Shown here one piece after another: positions 22,230-32,372 of a stretch of 64,000 nt of DNA (positions within the stretch are counted from its first letter, which is position 1; each line of letters starts with the position of its first letter). The position numbers were made by a program, and so were the translations under genes. This DNA comes from Lepus europaeus. Lineage: Eukaryota; Chordata; Mammalia; Lagomorpha; Leporidae. The stretch covers positions 78,997,502-79,061,501 of the forward strand of contig NC_084831.1 in assembly GCF_033115175.1 (NCBI RefSeq), read 5' to 3'. The notes below the pieces were generated by a model. It saw only the letters and a list, made by a program, of their open reading frames with translations, was not told where the DNA came from and did not search any database.

Positions 22230-22650
22230 GTATAACCACTTTTCTGTGAAAGAAGGAAAAGGGAAAAAGGGGAGGTACTTGTATTTGTGTGGGGTGAAAT
22301 GATGGGATCTCAACACAGAGAGATTGAGAAGATAAGTATACATGTAATTTTTAAAGTAATATGTGTTATTTTTGCTTTTAAAGTGGTAGCTACATTAGGA
22401 AGATAAACAGAATTTTTTCCCAAAACAGTGTGTAAGTAAATAATTACTTATAAGATGACAAAAAAATAAGGGAAAATCACTAAGGAATAAAAAATTCCAA
22501 GTTAGATGCTATAAGTAGTCCTAAATATATGAATAATCATAATAAATATAATTGCTCTGTTTGTTAAAATATAATCACAGACATTTATAGATAAAAATAA
22601 CAGAATTCTGATGCATGAATATCTTAAGTAAAATTTTATTTATGTGACAT
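22230..22650. other. Unclassified AT-rich segment
   Basis: No recognised feature. A short run upstream (22141-22190) repeats atacgttcaa at 20-bp spacing. Confidence 0.4.
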
Positions 22651-22701
22651 TTTTATTTATTTGAGAGGCATAGAGAGATACAGATAGACAGAATTAACAT
22701 C
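22650..22701 (-). mobile_element. CSINE tail fragment, minus strand
   Basis: 'tttttatttatttgagaggc' and the following gagata-rich stretch are the first 50 bases of a minus CSINE. The rest is absent, and a plus CSINE begins at the break. Confidence 0.65.
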
Positions 22702-22971
22702 AGGGCCAGTGCTGTGGCACAGTGGGCTAAACTTATTCTGCCTGCAGCACTGGAATCCATATGGGCGCAGGTTCAAGTCCCAGCTGCTCCATGGGAGACC
22801 TGGAAGAAGCTCCTAGTTCCTGGCTTCGGATTGGCCTAGCTCCAGCCGTTGCAGCTATCTGGGGAGTGAACCAGCAGATGGAAGTCCTCTTCTTTCTCTT
22901 TCTCTCTCTCTCTCTGCCTCTGCTTCTCTGTAACTCTGCCTTTCAAATAAAATAAATCTTTTTAAAAAAAT
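22702..22971 (+). mobile_element. CSINE, plus strand, internal deletion
   Basis: Starts 'agggccagtgctgtggcaca'. After 'cagctgctccatgggagacc' it lacks about 80 bases of the middle (the ctctgctatggcctgggaaa block). CT zone and AAATAAAATAAATC tail are present. Confidence 0.93.
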
Positions 22972-23355
22972 TCAGGTTTGCTATACTCTGTACTTTTCTG
23001 CGCATTTAAAGTATTTTGAATATTTTTTTCAAAGAACTGTACAGAGAAGTCAGAAACAGGGATGATGTCTCAATGACACTTAGGTAAAGATTTGGGGATC
23101 TAGAAAAATCTTAAAATTTTGAGGGTAATATAAAATGAGGGCAGAGAGCTGGAAATGTATTTCCACTATGTGTTCATTGGCTGATGATGTCATCTACTGA
23201 ACCCACACTCAACTATGGATGACGCTAACTGCCCAAGATATGTACATGAAAATGTTTAAGAAGACTTAAGCAGAAACATGGCTATACGTTTAATGCATTG
23301 CTGTCAAGAAGTCAACAAGCAACTGGAATAGTGGCTAAACATCTCAGGGACATTT
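22972..23355. other. Unclassified segment
   Basis: No family or gene recognised. Confidence 0.4.
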
Positions 23356-23382
23356 AATCTGGGGCCAGGGTTTGAAAGAGGA

Positions 23383-23698
23383 GCAGGCAGAGTGGATAGT
23401 GAGAGAGAGAGACAGAGAGGAAGGTCTTCCTTTTTGCCGTTGGTTCACCCTCCAATGGCCACCGCGGCCGGCGCATCTTGCTGATCTGAAGCCAGGAGCC
23501 AGGTGCTTCTCCTGGTCTCCCATGCGGGTGCAGGGCCCAAGCACTTGGGCCATCTTCCACTGCCTTCCCGGGCCACAGCAGAGAGCTGGCCTGGAAGAGG
23601 GGCAACCAGGATAGAATCCGGCGCCCCGACCAGGGCTAGAACCCGGTGTGCTGGCGCCGCAAGGTGGAGGACTAGCCTGTTAAGCCACGGCGCCGGCT
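23383..23698 (-). mobile_element. Young CSINE, minus strand, no tail
   Basis: Begins abruptly at 'gcaggcagagtggatagtga'. The T-rich tail and 'attgaca' present in sister copies are missing, and no good TSD is visible. The rest matches the young subfamily, with 'gcgccccgaccagggctag' in the inverted head. It is nearly intact, so the loss is unlikely to be decay. Confidence 0.93.
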
Positions 23699-23699
23699 G

Positions 23700-23900
23700 A
23701 GGTTAGAGGTTTCTAAGAATGAACAATTCAGACAGGAAAATGGCTGTGCCAAGGCACAAAGTGGGGACCTTGTCACCAGGACGCATGAGACAGTCGCAGA
23801 TCAATATGATTGTAGCAGATTTCCTGAAATTCTGAAGAGTTTTGAAAGCAGATGTAAGCATTTACATGGACATAAGCATAGAAAATGTCAGTGCACATTA
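23700..23900 (-). mobile_element. Possible L2 fragment, minus strand
   Basis: 'gacaggaaaatggctgtgcc' followed by 'aaggcacaaagtgggga' resembles the inverted L2 block '...catgtgcaaaggcc...'. Weak. Confidence 0.35.
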
Positions 23901-24289
23901 AATGAAGATCTCAGCTACCAGGAAAGTAGATCTGACATCACAGGTTAATATTTATGGTGTTGATCATCTTCTGCATACATTTACCGGCTCCACAATAAAA
24001 ACGAAACCACGAAGAAAGTGCTAATGAGGGACTTTGAAAGCAGATGGGGACAGGCTTGGAGAACGGTGTTGGAATCATTGCAGTAACCTCTCTGGCATAA
24101 ATATGATTACTCAATAGATAGACAAATATGCTCCTCCAAAAGCGACAATCAAGCTGAAAACGTCTTATTTAATGTTAAGGAACTGTTCTAATGTTGGGCT
24201 AATTCACTTTTCTGCTTCAAGTTACTTTCAATGCTTGGGGTGCTGCAGGCAGCCCTGATCACTAAATGGAAACTTGAGTCAGGACAGAT

Positions 24290-24985
24290 CTTGTGGCTTC
24301 CAGGGCCAAGAGCAGCCTGTGAGCTGCCTGGCCCTGCCTCTGCATTACCACTCACCTCTGATTCCTACCACAGTTGTTCCAGATCTGCCCTCACAGTGTT
24401 TGGACCAAACAATGAGACAGTGTCCCATTATGCTGGTCTCCCCAGCATGCGGCTGCCAGAATGAACCTGCTCTCTCTCTAACCTTTCCCCAAAGGGCCTC
24501 ACCTTGGACTGCCTCTCACTGAGATGGCTCAGTGAGCTGTGGGTTGGGTCCCAGGCCACTTGCTACAGATAATAAAGCCCCAGAGACTCTAGCACCCAGC
24601 TTCTCATCCTTCTGTGTCTCAAACACCTTCACCTATCACTCAGCCACCAGCTCTGCTGCCTGGCAAATTCCTGCTCCGTCAGCAGGTTTCAGCTCAGGTA
24701 CTGTCTCCTCTGCAGATTCCTATTCCGGACTCACACCATCATCACACTCTCAGCCAGCTCATGTTCTGCTAAAGCCCTGCTGTGCTTTGTAGAGACTTTC
24801 GTGTAAGAACTGTCTTGATTCATTGCAACTGTTCATATAGGCACCCCTTGCTCCATTGAAAGCTACTTGAGAACAGACACCAGCTCTGAGTTCTTTTCAC
24901 ATCCCCAGTAAATAGCAGGTTCTGGTCCCTGCTAGGCCCAAACAAACATTAATGAATTAATTAATAAATCAGCATGACCAAACTC
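24290..24985 (+). mobile_element. L2 LINE 3' fragment, plus strand
   Basis: A series of C-rich blocks, then 'ttgaaagctacttgagaaca', 'ttttcacatccccagtaaat' and a terminal 'aacattaatgaattaattaa', the L2 3' end pattern. Frames of 77-86 codons here are incidental. Confidence 0.5.
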
Positions 24986-25720
24986 GCCAGTTATTCAGAG
25001 TAACAATTTCCCCCATTCCTGCTCTATGTGGCAGCAGATAAAAACCTTTCTCCCTAAGGGTTCCATCTAAACTTGTCTCATGAGTTGTCTGCATTTTTAG
25101 AGGAAAGACTGAAGGAAGTTACTTTTCCCCTTATAAAATTAAAGATGCTAATTATTGACCAAGAGAAGATATTAGATTCATTAAAGGAGAAAATGATCTA
25201 GCAATTCTTTCTATGTTCCTGTAACTAATTATGGGTGAGTAATTAAAAAAAATGGTACCCATAAAAATCAACCACAAACCAAAAAGGATGATGAGTTGAA
25301 TCATAAAAATTCCACACTATTTATATCCCCCCCAACATACACACTCTGCCTTCATTCTTAATGGAAAAGTACAAGTATTGGGATAAAAATATTTTAACTA
25401 CAGAAATAAGAAACTCCACATGCTAATCCTACCTAAAGGGCAGAATTTAATTCTGTGCTAAGCTACTGTATGTGGGATTAAGAGGCGTGGTTAACCAAAC
25501 ATTTGAGAACAAGTAATTACCACTGAATCCTCCTATCAGATAGTTGCCCCATACATAATTTACACAACAAGTCCGCGGAAGGGAAAAATAAAATGCTGCT
25601 TGAAACCCTTTTTTCCAGCCACAAATTTTTCAGGCTTGCATTTTTTTTCCCTCATCAAACATTATTTATTCCTATGGTCTTGGTCTGGGTAGCAGTGGGA
25701 TATTTTCTCTCTGATACATA
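24986..25720. other. Repeat-poor AT-rich segment
   Basis: Contains several homeodomain-core TAATTA sites (gctaattattgacc, actaattatgg, gagtaattaaa). No repeat recognised. Conserved non-coding status is speculative. Confidence 0.35.
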
Positions 25721-25725
25721 GGGAC

Positions 25726-25773
25726 ATCACTTCTCAGCCTTCTTGGCTAAGATCAAGTGTAGTAGCTGATACA
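25726..25773 (+). pseudogene. U2 snRNA pseudogene fragment
   Basis: Positions 25726-25764 match the U2 spliceosomal RNA 5' end with few changes: atcacttctcagcct, then ttggctaagatcaagtgt and agta. U2 is the branch-point-recognising RNA of the major spliceosome. After 'gtagta' the sequence jumps to 'ctgatac', as if about 22 bases of U2 (the branch-recognition loop region) were deleted, and then leaves the family. No upstream snRNA promoter element is recognisable. This is a retroposed fragment, not a working gene. Confidence 0.85.
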
Positions 25774-25914
25774 CAAGGACAGAGAAATAGTATCTTTTAC
25801 TTGTTATTCTTGGCAATGCTTTTCCTGCCAAATCTTTGGCATCTAAATGTGGAAATATACATTTCCTGTATTTGGTTTATGCCATAATTTTGGAGTGGAA
25901 TGGACATGCAAAGG

Positions 25915-26420
25915 AATGCTTACATTTATTCAATCATGTATTCATTCAGTAAACAGTAATGAGATACCTTGTGTGACTCATAGAAATGATACGAGTGACT
26001 AAATACAGGATCCCCACCCATGAGGAGCTTGCAACCTAGGAGCAGAGACAACTAAACCAGCATTTACAAAGTAGAACAATATGAACCGTGATAAAGCAAT
26101 GCTCAGAGGGTTGTAGAGGTGCCGACACCTGTCTGGAACAAGTCTTAGTTCTTTCTCTATCTCCAGTACATAAAAAGGGAAGGCTTCTAGCAAGAACTGC
26201 TACCTAACTCGCATCTCAAATGACTTGTAGGGTTCAGGCCATTGGAGGAGAGTAGGAAAGTGGAAAATCCAAAGCCCAGGGAACACCTGGGAGAGATTAG
26301 AGGATGAGAGGGAAAGTGGGCATGGATGAGACAGGGTGTTGCTTGCTGATAGGGCAGAGCAGATATTTGCAAAGACAAGTGCCCTGGAGTCGCTAGGCGA
26401 ACATTTTCTGTGCTTGCCAA
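25915..26420 (-). mobile_element. L2 LINE 3' fragment, minus strand
   Basis: Starts with the inverted L2 terminus ('catttattcaatcatgtatt', 'cattcagtaaacag') and continues 'gatccccacccatgaggagc' and 'aggcttctagcaagaactgc' to 'tttgcaaagacaagtgccct'. The order agrees with L2. Confidence 0.7.
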
Positions 26421-26659
26421 TCAAGCAGCAGTTTCTGTATCCTCCCACCCTCTACCTGGGGCACCAGGGATGGAGAAGACAGCTGTGAGCACCAGTGTAT
26501 TTGAGAGGGACATGGAAGCCTCTGTGTATCAGCATCTTGGCTGGATGGATTCTGCCATTTGCTCTCAATTGAACATATTCAATGAAATGTGCTATCAAAC
26601 CATCATTCATCTGCCACCCCAGCCCAGCCTTGGCTACAATGCAGTGCTTACCAAGTTCA

Positions 26660-26785
26660 TGACCTGAGGCAAGTTGATACCTCACCTTGGAAGTGATCGC
26701 AGCAAGAATTAAATTAAGTATGTGTAAAGTGTCTAGAACAGAGCCCGACTCAAAGCAAAGGCACAATAAACGTTAGCTATAATTA
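26660..26785 (+). mobile_element. MIR 3' half, plus strand
   Basis: 'gcaagttgatacctcacctt' (ending of the MIR core), 'aattaaattaagtatgtgta' and 'ggcacaataaacgttagcta' match the MIR 3' half. Confidence 0.55.
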
Positions 26786-26984
26786 CTTTACTCTTCATGT
26801 AGGAAGTTGGGGAAGCGGGGCAGTCAGTTACTTAAATGACAAAGCACACCACTGACAATAACTGGGTTCAAGGGTAACCTTGCTGATGTTGCTGTGTAAT
26901 GTGTTTGGCACTAACAAGATATTAGGAAGACCAATCATAGGAACACAGTGCTTAACTTTGGTGGCCTTTCAAATAGTTAACAAT

Positions 26985-27420
26985 TGAAATTTTGGTTTAT
27001 ATCCATTCATTGAACGTTGAAGGTCTACTAACTATCAAGTATGAGAGTATGAAGATACATAAAAAAAACCCAAAATTCTGTTATTCATTCAACACACATT
27101 TATCAAGGACCCAGAAAGTGCAGTCCCAGCTGGTAATAAAAAGGAAGTATCAAATTCTCCAGGAGCTGAAAGTCTGGTTGGGGAGCAAAGTTGTTTAGGA
27201 TAATGGAGACACAGGTAGAAGGTGACCCATGCTTCAAAGAGGCCGAGAAAATAGTAGCCAACACTTCGTGAGCACTTTTCTTTCTACCTGAGTGTCATAC
27301 ATGGATTATCTTAGGGTGGTGTCAGAGTTGAAGGGATGGAGGAAAGGATGGGGTGATTGGCAGAAGCTGAAGATGGAGGCATTCGAGCAGCATTTTGAAG
27401 AAACTTAACTTCTGAAGACT
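26985..27420 (-). mobile_element. L2 LINE fragments with a MIR piece, minus strand
   Basis: 'gttattcattcaacacacat' and 'ctccaggagctgaaagtctg' are inverted L2. At 27255-27315 a short inverted MIR-like piece ('tcgtgagcacttttctttct') intervenes before L2-like text resumes. Confidence 0.5.
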
Positions 27421-27465
27421 TTTGCTCAACACTGGTCACATGAAAGAGGCCAAATGGATTTTTTT

Positions 27466-28343
27466 TTTTTAGTTTTTAAAGTCTTATTGTATTTATTCAT
27501 TCATTTATTTATTTTATTTGAGGGAGACAGACAGACTGAGAAAGAGAGCAAATATCCACAATATATCCACAATAGCCAGGGCTGGGCGAAGACTGAAACC
27601 AGGAGCTGGGAACTCAGTTTGGGGTCTCCCACATGGGTAGTTGGGACCCAACTACTTTTTAAAAAATGAGTTAAAAGGTTTATTAGTCATGGAAAAAACC
27701 TGACTCCTCAAAATCAATTCATGTTAAGTTCCCTGTAAAACAATAAGCTTACAGAAAATTTCTTTCTCAGGAGCAGAAAATCACTATACTTTTGGTACAA
27801 GACATGGTGAGTTTCTTCTTCTAACGCAGATGATGACACACGCAGCCAAATCTGTGAGCGATTGTTCTTGCCCTACCAGATGACATGAACACAGAAGCAA
27901 TGAACAGAAGACTCATAAATAATACTAGAACATGGCCAACTCTGAGCCCAAGTGAGCCTTCTGTGTAGAATCCCCACATCCCCCTGGTGCCTGCCAAAGT
28001 GGTGCGGCCTGGGCTCCTTCTTCCACAGCTGGCATTTTTCCTCTGCCGGATGGTGGAGCCTGCCTCCCAGGTGGCCACCGCTCTTCTGGGAGGGTGCCCT
28101 GAGGAGCCCACATCAATGCTGCTGGAGGTTGGATCAGGTATGCTGGTGATTGGAGGATGGCAGAAGCTGCAGCAGATGGTCAGAAAGTTGTGAATCCTGC
28201 AAAGAGGATCCAAATATTTGAACTCCCAGGGTGCCCATTAGCAGCAAGCTGGAATCAGGAAAAGAGCTGCGATTCAAACCCAGGTACCCTGCGGTGTCCC
28301 AAGCTGCGTCTTAACTGGTAGGACATGTGCCTACCTCACCCCC
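27466..28343 (-). mobile_element. Older CSINE, minus strand, split by a SEC61B retrocopy
   Basis: The left arm 27466-27658 runs from the T-rich tail to 'gttgggacccaactacttt'. The right arm from 28207 resumes the same consensus at 'actcccagggtgcccattag' and ends 'catgtgcctacctcaccccc'. The 548 bases between are the SEC61B retrocopy. Confidence 0.85.
27659..28206 (-). pseudogene. SEC61B processed pseudogene
   Basis: Retrocopy of the mRNA for Sec61 beta, the small tail-anchored subunit of the ER protein-translocation channel. The reading frame from about 28141 down to 27850 carries the family's landmarks: DVGSSG near the N-terminus, [31 protein letters not shown], and the C-terminal membrane anchor [14 protein letters not shown]. 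The start codon has become ATA (28139-28141). A frameshift just after the anchor replaces the native C-terminus and stop. An AATAAA signal (minus strand, complement of 27680-27685) lies shortly before the A-rich 3' end. Flanks ggacccaactacttt and ggatccaaatatttg are a diverged TSD in the host CSINE. Intronless, broken at both ends: not functional. Confidence 0.93.
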
Positions 28344-28423
28344 AAGAACTTTTTCTAAAGAAATTTGGCACAAAGAAATTTTAAAGGGAATACCAACTAA
28401 CTGGGATGTGTGAAATCAAATGT

Positions 28424-28558
28424 TATTTATTTTAAAATTTATTTTATTTATTTGAGGCAAAAAGACCATCAGAGAGGTATAGAGAGTGCTCATCCACTAG
28501 TTCACTTTCCAAATGCCCACAGTACCCTCAGCTGAGGCCCTCACCAGGAGCCAGAAAA
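28424..28558 (-). mobile_element. CSINE fragment, minus strand
   Basis: Tail 'aatttattttatttatttga' and the 'ccaaatgcccacagtaccc' block are present. The sequence leaves the family after 'aatcactccaggtctg', so the head half is missing. Confidence 0.8.
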
Positions 28559-29424
28559 TCACTCCAGGTCTGCAGCGTGTTCATCTGACTACAGAGCAGA
28601 ACTGCTAGCATGAGTGCAAGTCCAGCTGTCACTTCTACCATGACGTCATCAAGCCCAAGAGCCATCCTGCCCCCAGTGCCATTTGAATTCCAATTCTCCC
28701 TGAACGCTTCTCGTTCCCACGCATCACTGAGAAGCATCTTTGCAGAACTTCTAAGATGCTGTTCCCAATTATTGATTGTGTAATTTATTGATAAAGTAAA
28801 GCCAAATATGAGTAAGAAGAAAAGCTGAATTAGAAATGAAGTACGCAATGTCCCAGCAAGAAACATTCCAGGGCTTCAGTGATGCGTAGCTTCTTGTGTC
28901 ACTGAAGAATCATCCCGGGACTTAATAAGTCAGAAAATGGGTTCAACACATGGGGGAATTTATCAGTGGCAGAGAATGCGCACCTACAGAGCAATGAACC
29001 ATTTAGAAATGAGTCTGGCACATGCTGAAAAACATCTACTTCTGTCCTGCAATGGTTATCACAGAAAATCTGTAGCAGGTATGAAAAGGGACACAGAATC
29101 AGCCACCAGGACAGAACGCGACAGGCTGACGCAGAAACACGGAGTCACTGGTACCCTGCATTGATTAGCCAATTTACTTAGATTGTTGCCTTCTCTGACT
29201 TTTTGTCTTTATTGAGCTAATAATTTTGAGTAGAGTGTGGGTACAGCTCGATTCTGATAACCTTGACCTTCAATAGGACAAAAGTCTCTTTTTCCGCAGC
29301 ACAACAGCCTGTCTCTGTACACTGTTCTCTGCCTATGCCTATCCGAACATGTTTCTAATACACTGACCACTGACACTTGGCTCAGCTGACAGGACATGTC
29401 CTCTGCCTTAGAGGATGTTTACAG
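28559..29424. other. Unclassified segment with an unrecognised two-membrane-segment ORF
   Basis: A minus ORF (28866 to 28528, 112 codons) has two hydrophobic stretches (FLIQLFFLLIFGFTL and TAGLALMLAVLL), but its last 10 or so codons are CSINE, and no family is recognised. A plus ORF at 28937-29164 is likewise unidentified. Probably an old unclassified repeat or retrocopy. Confidence 0.3.
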
Positions 29425-29485
29425 TGTCAGAAGATCTTTCTCTGTAACTATGCTTTTCAGATAAATAAAATGAATCCTTTAAAAG
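29425..29485 (+). mobile_element. CSINE 3' tail fragment, plus strand
   Basis: 'gaagatctttctctgtaact' and 'cttttcagataaataaaatg' are the last 55 bases of a CSINE; the body is absent. Confidence 0.65.
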
Positions 29486-29487
29486 GG

Positions 29488-29820
29488 GAGAGGACCATCT
29501 TTTTGGCACAGTGGGTTAGGTTGCTGCCTATGATACCGACATCCCATGTGAGTACTGGCTGGAGTCTCATTTGCTCCACTTCTGATCCAGCTCCCTGCTA
29601 ATGCTCCTGGGAAAGCAGCAGATCACTCAAGTGCTTGGGCCCCTGCCACCCATGTGGGAGACCTGAATGGAGTTCCAGGCTCCTGTCTTTGACCTGATTT
29701 AGCCTTGACCATTGTGGCCATTTGGGGAGTGAACCAGCAGATGAAATATTGTGTGTGTGTGTGTGTTGTATGTGTAACTCTGCCTTTCAAATAAATAAAT
29801 AAATTATTTTTAAATAAAAA
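29488..29820 (+). mobile_element. CSINE, plus strand
   Basis: Head 'gaggaccatctttttggcac', box-B-like region, 'gtggccatttggggagtgaa', a (GT)n stretch in place of the CT zone, and tail CAAATAAATAAATAAATTAT. Confidence 0.92.
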
Positions 29821-31045
29821 CTTGGAAGATTATAGGACTGAAAACTCAGTTTTAAGTGTCAGTGAGTTGTTGGATGAGCCTCAACAGATCACTTCAGCTT
29901 TTTTCTGATTATTGTATTGCACCATCAAAAAGAGTGATATCCCTACGTGCACATAATAATCACTTCAAACTCTCGAGCCCTGAGAGACAAGAGACCAGTC
30001 AGGAGGCTCAGATACCCGTGAGAAACACAGCTGCAGATAAGCAGGGCGTGCACTCCTGAGTGGTGGTGTAACAAGTGGCTATTTATACCCCATCTTCCAC
30101 CCACTGATGTGAATGCGGGGTCTCTCCCTGCCAGATAGTAATTTTAAGAGAATGAGCTTCCTGGTGAGCTCACAGCTTAACACTCCTTGTATCACCATCT
30201 TGAGTCAGCAGTGGCTAATGCTGTGCAGAATAAACTAATTTTAGTCATCTGTGGGATCCTTGTAAACACTCCATAGTGACTCTTTGAAAAGCAGCATGAA
30301 CTTGCTGTCTCTGCTTCAATTCCTGCTCCCTGGGATCCACAAGGGGTATTTTTAGGTGACAACATCTCACAGAATTTGTCTAGGTGAGCTTCTGAGGTTC
30401 AGACCGGGCATTTGACCATTCTGCCATAGCTTCCAAAGCCAGAAGGATGTTTGGTAAATGGATCCAGGAAAATAACAGATCTGGCAAAAGAGGACATTGA
30501 CGTGTCCTGTCAAGGGCAGAGGAAAACGTGTCGCCCACTGCCTTCTCATTTTGGTAACCTCTGCAGTGAGCCCCAGCCCACAGCTCTCACGCTGCACACG
30601 GAAGTGTGCAATGGCCCAGTGGCTTCCTCCTTAGCCCCTCATTCTTGTCACTCCCCACCCCGGGCTCTGACTGACAGCTCACTGGCTGACAGTCTCCTAC
30701 TGACTATAGAGCACCTCTGGTGCGTTCAGTGTCTCACGGGTCACTGAGAACAAATTGGCCCCAATGACAAACTCCACTGGTCAGAGCTCCCGGCCCAGGT
30801 GCACTGGTGCTGCCTGTCACACTTGACCAAGAACCCATATTTTACGTAGTAAGACCTGTGTGCCAGACCTTGTCCTCGTGTTTCCTGAGGAAGACGGCGG
30901 ATTTTGCTGTATTTATCAGGGAATGTGGGAACCAGGAAAGAAAAGTCTAAGGAGAATTTTAGGCAAGCTAAATCCCCATGGAGAGCAGTGCCAAGCTCAT
31001 CAGCCTGCATGTGAAAGGAGCAGGTCATTTGGGGAAGAAGTCTCC
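29821..31045. other. Unclassified, repeat-poor segment
   Basis: No gene or repeat assigned. It is GC-moderate around 30400-30800, with scattered CpGs. Open frames up to 98 codons have no recognisable domains. Confidence 0.35.
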
Positions 31046-31049
31046 GTAA

Positions 31050-31199
31050 TTGAACGTTTTATCATCTATTATTAACAAATGCTATTCATGGACCTGGGGA
31101 GTTCATGGACTTGCTAGAAGAAGGTATCTGTATCCATTTCGCCTGAGTGTCTCTATTGTTTATTATAACTGCAAATTTATTAAGGCTGAAGGTATTGCT
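31050..31199 (+). repeat. Direct repeat, copy A
   Basis: About 150 bp matching 32176-32322 at roughly 80% by eye: 'gctattcatggac', 'tttattataactg' and 'aaatttattaaggctgaagg' versus 'aaatttagtaagggtgaaga'. Family unknown. Confidence 0.75.
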
Positions 31200-31599
31200 C
31201 CTTCTTGAAAAGCTTCAATCTTGGAGCAGTTGATATTCCCTTTCCCGGATTGCAGAGAGAACGAATTTCAAACCAAGTGTATATGAAGCAAAGTGAGGAG
31301 AGACGGATAGAGTGGGGGCAAAGAGGCAGAACTGGAACTATTAATAGGGAAAAAGAGGGGGAATGGTGTGTCCTGAAATTATTTTTATAAGCAAGGCAGC
31401 TAATAAGAGTTCCAGTGTAGAATTTCTGTTTCTTGAATTTATTAAAAGTAATTTGGAGACTCTTGGATGTGGAGGGGGGCAAGACTTTGCTAAAGGAAAC
31501 CTCATTTCATGCCTGTTTCCAAAGAAAACACACCACACACCAAATAGCCCACCTCTTGTGTAGCTTCACTGTGCTGCTGCAAGCTCAGCCTGGTGGACG

Positions 31600-32058
31600 G
31601 AGGCTTCCTTACCGAGGGTCCCAGTGTCCTCAGGCGCCCCGCTCAGCGCGAGCTGGACAAACTCCCGGCCGAGCACAGCAAGCCTTTGAGAGGAGAGGGG
31701 AGGCAGCCCCAGCCCGGTGTCTGCTAAGGCAGGGCTTGTGCAGCGGGGACTACAACCATGCAGCCAGTGTTCCTGCGGGATCCGAAGAAACCAGCCTTTT
31801 GAGGACCGTTGTGTTAAGGAATGTCTGGAATGTTTTCAGCTTGGAAAGTTTCCGGAAGCCTAGATGGTCCACGATGCAGAATGGGCTGAGCAGTATTTCA
31901 ATGTTCAGCAAGACTGGCTCCCAACAGAGAGACTGCAGAAGAAATTACTCAGAAGAGGGATAGAATTCTATCTTCTCAACTGTCAGAGGCAGTTTCAGGA
32001 TTGCTTCCAGGATTCCAACTGTATCACACACTGCTGTCACCCTGGGCTAAGGAGAGGG
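31600..32058 (+). other. CpG-enriched block ending at a strong splice-donor motif
   Basis: A CpG cluster at 31606-31790 (about a dozen CpGs) stands out from an AT-rich, CpG-poor neighbourhood. At 32058 the sequence reads gagagg|gtaagt, a near-consensus 5' splice site. A 65-codon frame (31864-32061), with WLPTERLQKKLLRRG and several cysteines, runs into it. I recognise no family, and there is no matching start upstream in a continuous frame. It could be a first exon of a long non-coding RNA, a lost gene's exon or chance. Confidence 0.3.
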
Positions 32059-32175
32059 TAAGTGTTAAATAGGCCTTAAACTTTAAAAAAGCGACCACCT
32101 GTAATTTTTTTCCTACTGGCCTTTAGCTTACAGTCCTTGTATACAAATGACTGAACACTGTTCAAACATCAGCAT

Positions 32176-32322
32176 AATGACATTTTTTTATTGTCTGTTA
32201 TTAACAATTGCTATTCATGGACTTGAGGAGTGCTATTGCTAGAGGAAGATGTCTCTACCCATTTTGCCTGAGTGCCTCTATTATTTATTATAACTGTAAA
32301 TTTAGTAAGGGTGAAGATATTG
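32176..32322 (+). repeat. Direct repeat, copy B
   Basis: Partner of 31050-31199, 1126 bp downstream in the same orientation. Only this copy continues into an AATAAA (32327-32332). Confidence 0.75.
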
Positions 32323-32372
32323 CTTTAATAAAAGTACTTAGCATTTAAAATCATATTCATTGTGTAATGTGG

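Noticed and set aside
31433-31963. 176-codon plus ORF over the CpG block
   Set aside because: The frame is open partly because of GC content. It shows no domain, and another frame runs into the splice donor. Kept as a possible exon region, not as a CDS.
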